Assembly (NCBI RefSeq): GCF_015561195.1 | Contig: NZ_JADMSU010000001.1 | Coordinates: 186,001 to 250,000 of the forward strand | Length of the DNA: 64,000 nt | Source of the DNA: Collinsella aerofaciens | GTDB taxonomy: Bacteria > Actinomycetota > Coriobacteriia > Coriobacteriales > Coriobacteriaceae | Direction of reading: 5' to 3' | Part shown: positions 61,620 to 64,000 of the stretch, piece by piece | Position numbering within the stretch: the stretch's first letter is position 1 | Layout of the letters: each line of letters starts with the position of its first letter | Made by a program: the position numbers and the translations under genes | Notes under the pieces: generated by a model | The model's database searches: none | Seen by the model: the letters and a program-made list of their open reading frames with translations, nothing else | Told to the model about the DNA's origin: nothing

Positions 61620-61772
61620 TGATTGAAAAGGCTCCCAGCGATGGGGGCCTTTCCTTTTTAGGCCCAGTGCAGAGGGATTCGAACCCGCCAGGGTGCGGAG
61701 CTGAGGAAACGCGAAGCGTTTTCCAGCGCAGCACGCGAGGGCCGCAGGCCCGAAGCGAAAGCGGGCGGCGAA
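61620..61772. repeat. Second copy of the tRNA-associated core
   Basis: A hairpin with T-run (61628-61659, analogous to that in the first copy) is followed by a core (61669-61772) about 95% identical to 61483-61586. This copy lacks the following tRNA 3' end. Confidence 0.75.
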
Positions 61773-61791
61773 ATGGACCCTTGGCGAATAC

Positions 61792-62015
61792 CCGTGTGCA
61801 AAAAATGCCAAATATGAGTACTGCCACCTTTTTGATGGCAGCGTTTTCGAAGTCATAAAAGGCAAATCCGACATTAGAACGACGATCAATAGTCCAGTTA
61901 AGCCAATTTACTAACTACAAAACTGGACATATGTGGCCCAACTCGTCTAAAAACGCCTATTTTATATGTTACAAGGTTAGTGCCAGTACTCATATTTGCC
62001 ACTTTTTGCACACGG
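61792..62015. mobile_element. MITE-like element with 36-bp terminal inverted repeats
   Basis: The left end 61792-61827 and the right end 61980-62015 match as inverted repeats at 33 of 36 positions (CCGTGTGCAAAAA at each outer end). The 224-bp body is AT-rich and carries an internal inverted repeat (GTCCAGTT and AACTGGAC). No transposase or clear target duplication is visible. It is probably a non-autonomous element. Confidence 0.72.
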
Positions 62016-62043
62016 CCCATCCCAGTCATGGTAAATCGGTAGC

Positions 62044-62103
62044 AAAACGGGTTCCGGACCGCTGAATCGTGCCGCATATGGCACGCCCGCAGTCCAGAAC
62101 CCG
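62044..62103 (-). terminator. Terminator of argD
   Basis: Stem CGGGTTCTGGAC/GTCCGGAACCCG with a large folded loop, then TTTT on the minus strand, 25 bp after argD. Confidence 0.78.
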
Positions 62104-62128
62104 GTCCAAATTAAGTTTTTGCGCCGTG

Positions 62129-63412
62129 TTAGGCCAAAACGTCCGACAGGATCTCGATCAGGCTGTCCACGTCGGCTTCCTCGCAGACAAGCGGCGGCAG
62201 GAAACGCAGTGTGTGGGCACCAGTAGCGTTAATCACAGCACCGGCGGCCAGCGCACGGGCAACAATATCATGCGCATCGCCCGCTGCCTCATCCAGGTCG
62301 CAGCCGAGCATCAAGCCGCGACCGCGTACCTCGGTAACGTGCGGAAGCTTGGCCAGCGCCTGTTCCATATAGGCGCCCACCTTGGCAGCATGCTCAGCGT
62401 AGTCGCCGCGCACGAGCGCGGAGAGCGTCGCGGCGCATGCCGCGACGGCCAAGCAGCTACCGCCAAAGGTCGAGCCGTGGTCGCCGGGCTTAAACACGTC
62501 GGCTATCTCCTTCTTTGCCACCACGGCGCCCATGGGAACGCCGTCGGCGATGCCCTTGGCAAGACTCATGATGTCGGGTTCCACGCCATAGGTCTGATAA
62601 GCGAACGGTTTGCCGGAGCGGAACAGACCGCACTGGACCTCGTCGGCGATAAGGACGGCACCGGCCTCGTGCGCCAGGTCGCGCGCCGCCGTCATAAACT
62701 CCTCGGTCATGGGATGCACACCGCTCTCACCCTGAACCGGCTCGAGCATCACGGCGCAAATCTCGCTTCCCAGCTGCTTAAAGATTGCGCGCAGCTCATC
62801 GACATCGTTGGGCGTGCAGGCCACAAAGCCGCCCGGCAGCGGACGGAAGCTGTCCTGCAGCCAATCCTGCATGGTGGCGGCAATGGTCTCGAGCGTACGG
62901 CCGTGGAAGCCGCCGCGCATGCATACGATGGTGTTGCCGCCGTTACCAGCACGCTTGGCGTACAGACGCGCGAGCTTCATCGAGCCCTCGTTGGCTTCGG
63001 CACCGGAGTTGGCAAAGAACGTCTCCCATACCTGCTCGTCCGCAGCCGGGGCACCGAGCGCAGCGGCCGTGGTCTCATCGCCGGCGGCAATGGCATCGGC
63101 CAGCACGCGCACACCATCTACGTCGTCGTTGGCAAGCTTGGACAGCAGCGCCGCGACCTGTCCACGCTGCTCGATGTAGAAGTAGTTAGACACATGCAGA
63201 AGCTTTTTGGTCTGCGCCTCGAGCGCCGAAAGCACTGCAGGATTACCGTGGCCTAGGCTACACACGCCAATACCAGCGAGAAAGTCAAGATACTCACGGC
63301 CGTCATCGCCGGTGAGCTTCATGCCGTGGCCCTCGACAAACTCTACCGGAGAGCGACCAAAGGTATGCATAACGTAATGGGATTCGAGCGATTGTTGAGT
63401 TGCAAGTGACAT
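62129..63412 (-). CDS. argD: Acetylornithine aminotransferase
   Basis: A 427-residue class III aminotransferase, arginine synthesis step four. It begins with HTFGRSPVEFVEGHG; FFANSGAEANEGSMKLAR binds PLP phosphate; LEPVQGESG, LIADEVQCGLFRSG and SLAKGIADGVPMGA (Schiff-base Lys) follow. A 20-residue insertion (AIAAGDETTAAALGAPAA) before the glycine motif is unusual. It follows argB in the arg operon. Other diamine aminotransferases are less likely given argB beside it. Confidence 0.9.
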   Translation of the reverse strand: MSLATQQSLESHYVMHTFGRSPVEFVEGHGMKLTGDDGREYLDFLAGIGVCSLGHGNPAVLSALEAQTKKLLHVSNYFYIEQRGQVAALLSKLANDDVDGVRVLADAIAAGDETTAAALGAPAADEQVWETFFANSGAEANEGSMKLARLYAKRAGNGGNTIVCMRGGFHGRTLETIAATMQDWLQDSFRPLPGGFVACTPNDVDELRAIFKQLGSEICAVMLEPVQGESGVHPMTEEFMTAARDLAHEAGAVLIADEVQCGLFRSGKPFAYQTYGVEPDIMSLAKGIADGVPMGAVVAKKEIADVFKPGDHGSTFGGSCLAVAACAATLSALVRGDYAEHAAKVGAYMEQALAKLPHVTEVRGRGLMLGCDLDEAAGDAHDIVARALAAGAVINATGAHTLRFLPPLVCEEADVDSLIEILSDVLA

Positions 63413-63481
63413 GGGATGCCTTTCGTTGGGCGCCGTACGGCGCAGGGCTATGGGTGCAGGGACGCGACGACCGCGGGTCAG

Positions 63482-64000
63482 CTAGACCGTCTGGAGCTTC
63501 TCGACCTCGTCGAGGTTCTCGGTCAGGCGCGCGGCAAAGGTCGAAAGCGGGTGCGGATGCGTATCGAATTCGTAGGCCGTCTCGGTGGAGTGGATCACGG
63601 TACCGACGCCAGCATCGGTCAGCAGCTCCAGCAGCAGCGAGTGCGGCGTCGTGCCGTTGATGATGTGCGCGCGAAATACGCCACCAGCAAGCGCATCGAC
63701 AGCGGCGCGCAGCTTGGGGATCATGCCCTTATCGACCTCGCCGCCGTAGAGCATCTCGTTGACCTCGTCGAGCGTCAGGTTGGAGATGAGCGAATCCTTA
63801 TCGCTAAAGTCCTTGTACAGGCCGTCGACGTCGGTCAAGAAGATCGCCTTGTGCGCATGAAGCGCCGCCGCAACGGCGCCGGCGGCGGTGTCGGCATTGA
63901 TGTTGAAGAAGCCACCGTCCTCCCCCACCGCGACCGTGGCGATAACGGGAATGTACTCACTGTCGAGCAAACGCTCGATATAGTCGGTGTTGACGTGCGT
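63482..64000 (-). CDS. argB: Acetylglutamate kinase, C-terminal part (runs off the window)
   Basis: The C-terminal 172 residues of ArgB: IPVIATVAVGEDGGFFNINADTAAGAVAAALHAHKAIFLTDVDGLYKD and GGMIPKL-like DKGMIPKLRAAVDAL. It phosphorylates N-acetylglutamate, often the feedback-controlled step. It lies 69 bp upstream of argD. The N-terminus lies beyond position 64000. Confidence 0.94.
   Translation of the reverse strand, partial: THVNTDYIERLLDSEYIPVIATVAVGEDGGFFNINADTAAGAVAAALHAHKAIFLTDVDGLYKDFSDKDSLISNLTLDEVNEMLYGGEVDKGMIPKLRAAVDALAGGVFRAHIINGTTPHSLLLELLTDAGVGTVIHSTETAYEFDTHPHPLSTFAARLTENLDEVEKLQTV

Noticed and set aside
61420-61889. Open frames of 60-135 codons in both strands downstream of tRNA-Val
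   Set aside because: They lie wholly in tandem repeats and tRNA fragments, lack start signals and show no protein-like composition.

Overview
The window is a high-GC, gene-dense chromosomal segment of a Gram-positive bacterium. Most genes lie on the minus strand. The protein sequences, the feoA-feoB fusion, the Veg/ispE and cysS-rlmB-NYN gene orders, a murE without the diaminopimelate signature and the LAxTG-type surface anchor point to an actinobacterial anaerobe of the Coriobacteriia, most likely Collinsella. This rests on recognition, not on a search.

Layout. 1-0.7 kb: start of rplJ with an L10 leader and its own promoter. 0.7-10.4 kb: an aminotransferase, a DNA glycosylase, a GH13 amylase, a SotB-like efflux pump, FeoAB ferrous-iron uptake, an esterase-like hydrolase and a PTS EIIA. 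10.6-21.9 kb (plus strand): asnS, a regulator, a TrpX/Y/Z-like ABC importer, a wall-anchored 5'-nucleotidase, an MscS channel, and an unusual BMP-like/metallophosphoesterase pair. 22.0-27.3 kb: translation and secretion genes (tRNA-Tyr, -Thr, -Met, tuf; then rpmG, tRNA-Trp, secE, nusG, rplK, rplA), followed by a repeat-rich spacer with tRNA-Thr. 27.5-33 kb: NYN ribonuclease, rlmB, cysS, ispF, ispD, disA. 33-36.4 kb: mntP, pepD and a PIN/RelB-type toxin-antitoxin pair.

36.6-43.2 kb is a visibly AT-richer island that reads as one peptide natural-product (RiPP) locus. It holds an XRE-type regulator with a DUF2975 membrane partner, a 36-codon Cys/Gly-rich putative precursor peptide found by reading the sequence, an attenuator, a BcrA-like ATPase with two ABC-2-type membrane proteins, a radical SAM/SPASM maturase and an ABC exporter. 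This is the best candidate for an undescribed system in the window.

43.3-64 kb: clpC, a DUF2798 protein, a ThrE-type exporter, a lysS fused to a tRNA-binding domain, greA, tatA, tRNA-Pro, ispE, veg, dtd, rdgB, rph, murI, a HAD phosphatase, murE, asnB, tRNA-Val, then argD and argB. ispD, ispF and ispE supply three MEP-pathway isoprenoid steps; murI and murE supply cell-wall steps; argB and argD supply arginine synthesis.

The intergenic DNA is unusually rich in palindromic repeats. At least six families occur, several present at two or more loci here. About nine hairpins lie directly on or next to stop codons. A 224-bp AT-rich element with 36-bp terminal inverted repeats and duplicated tRNA fragments lie near tRNA genes.
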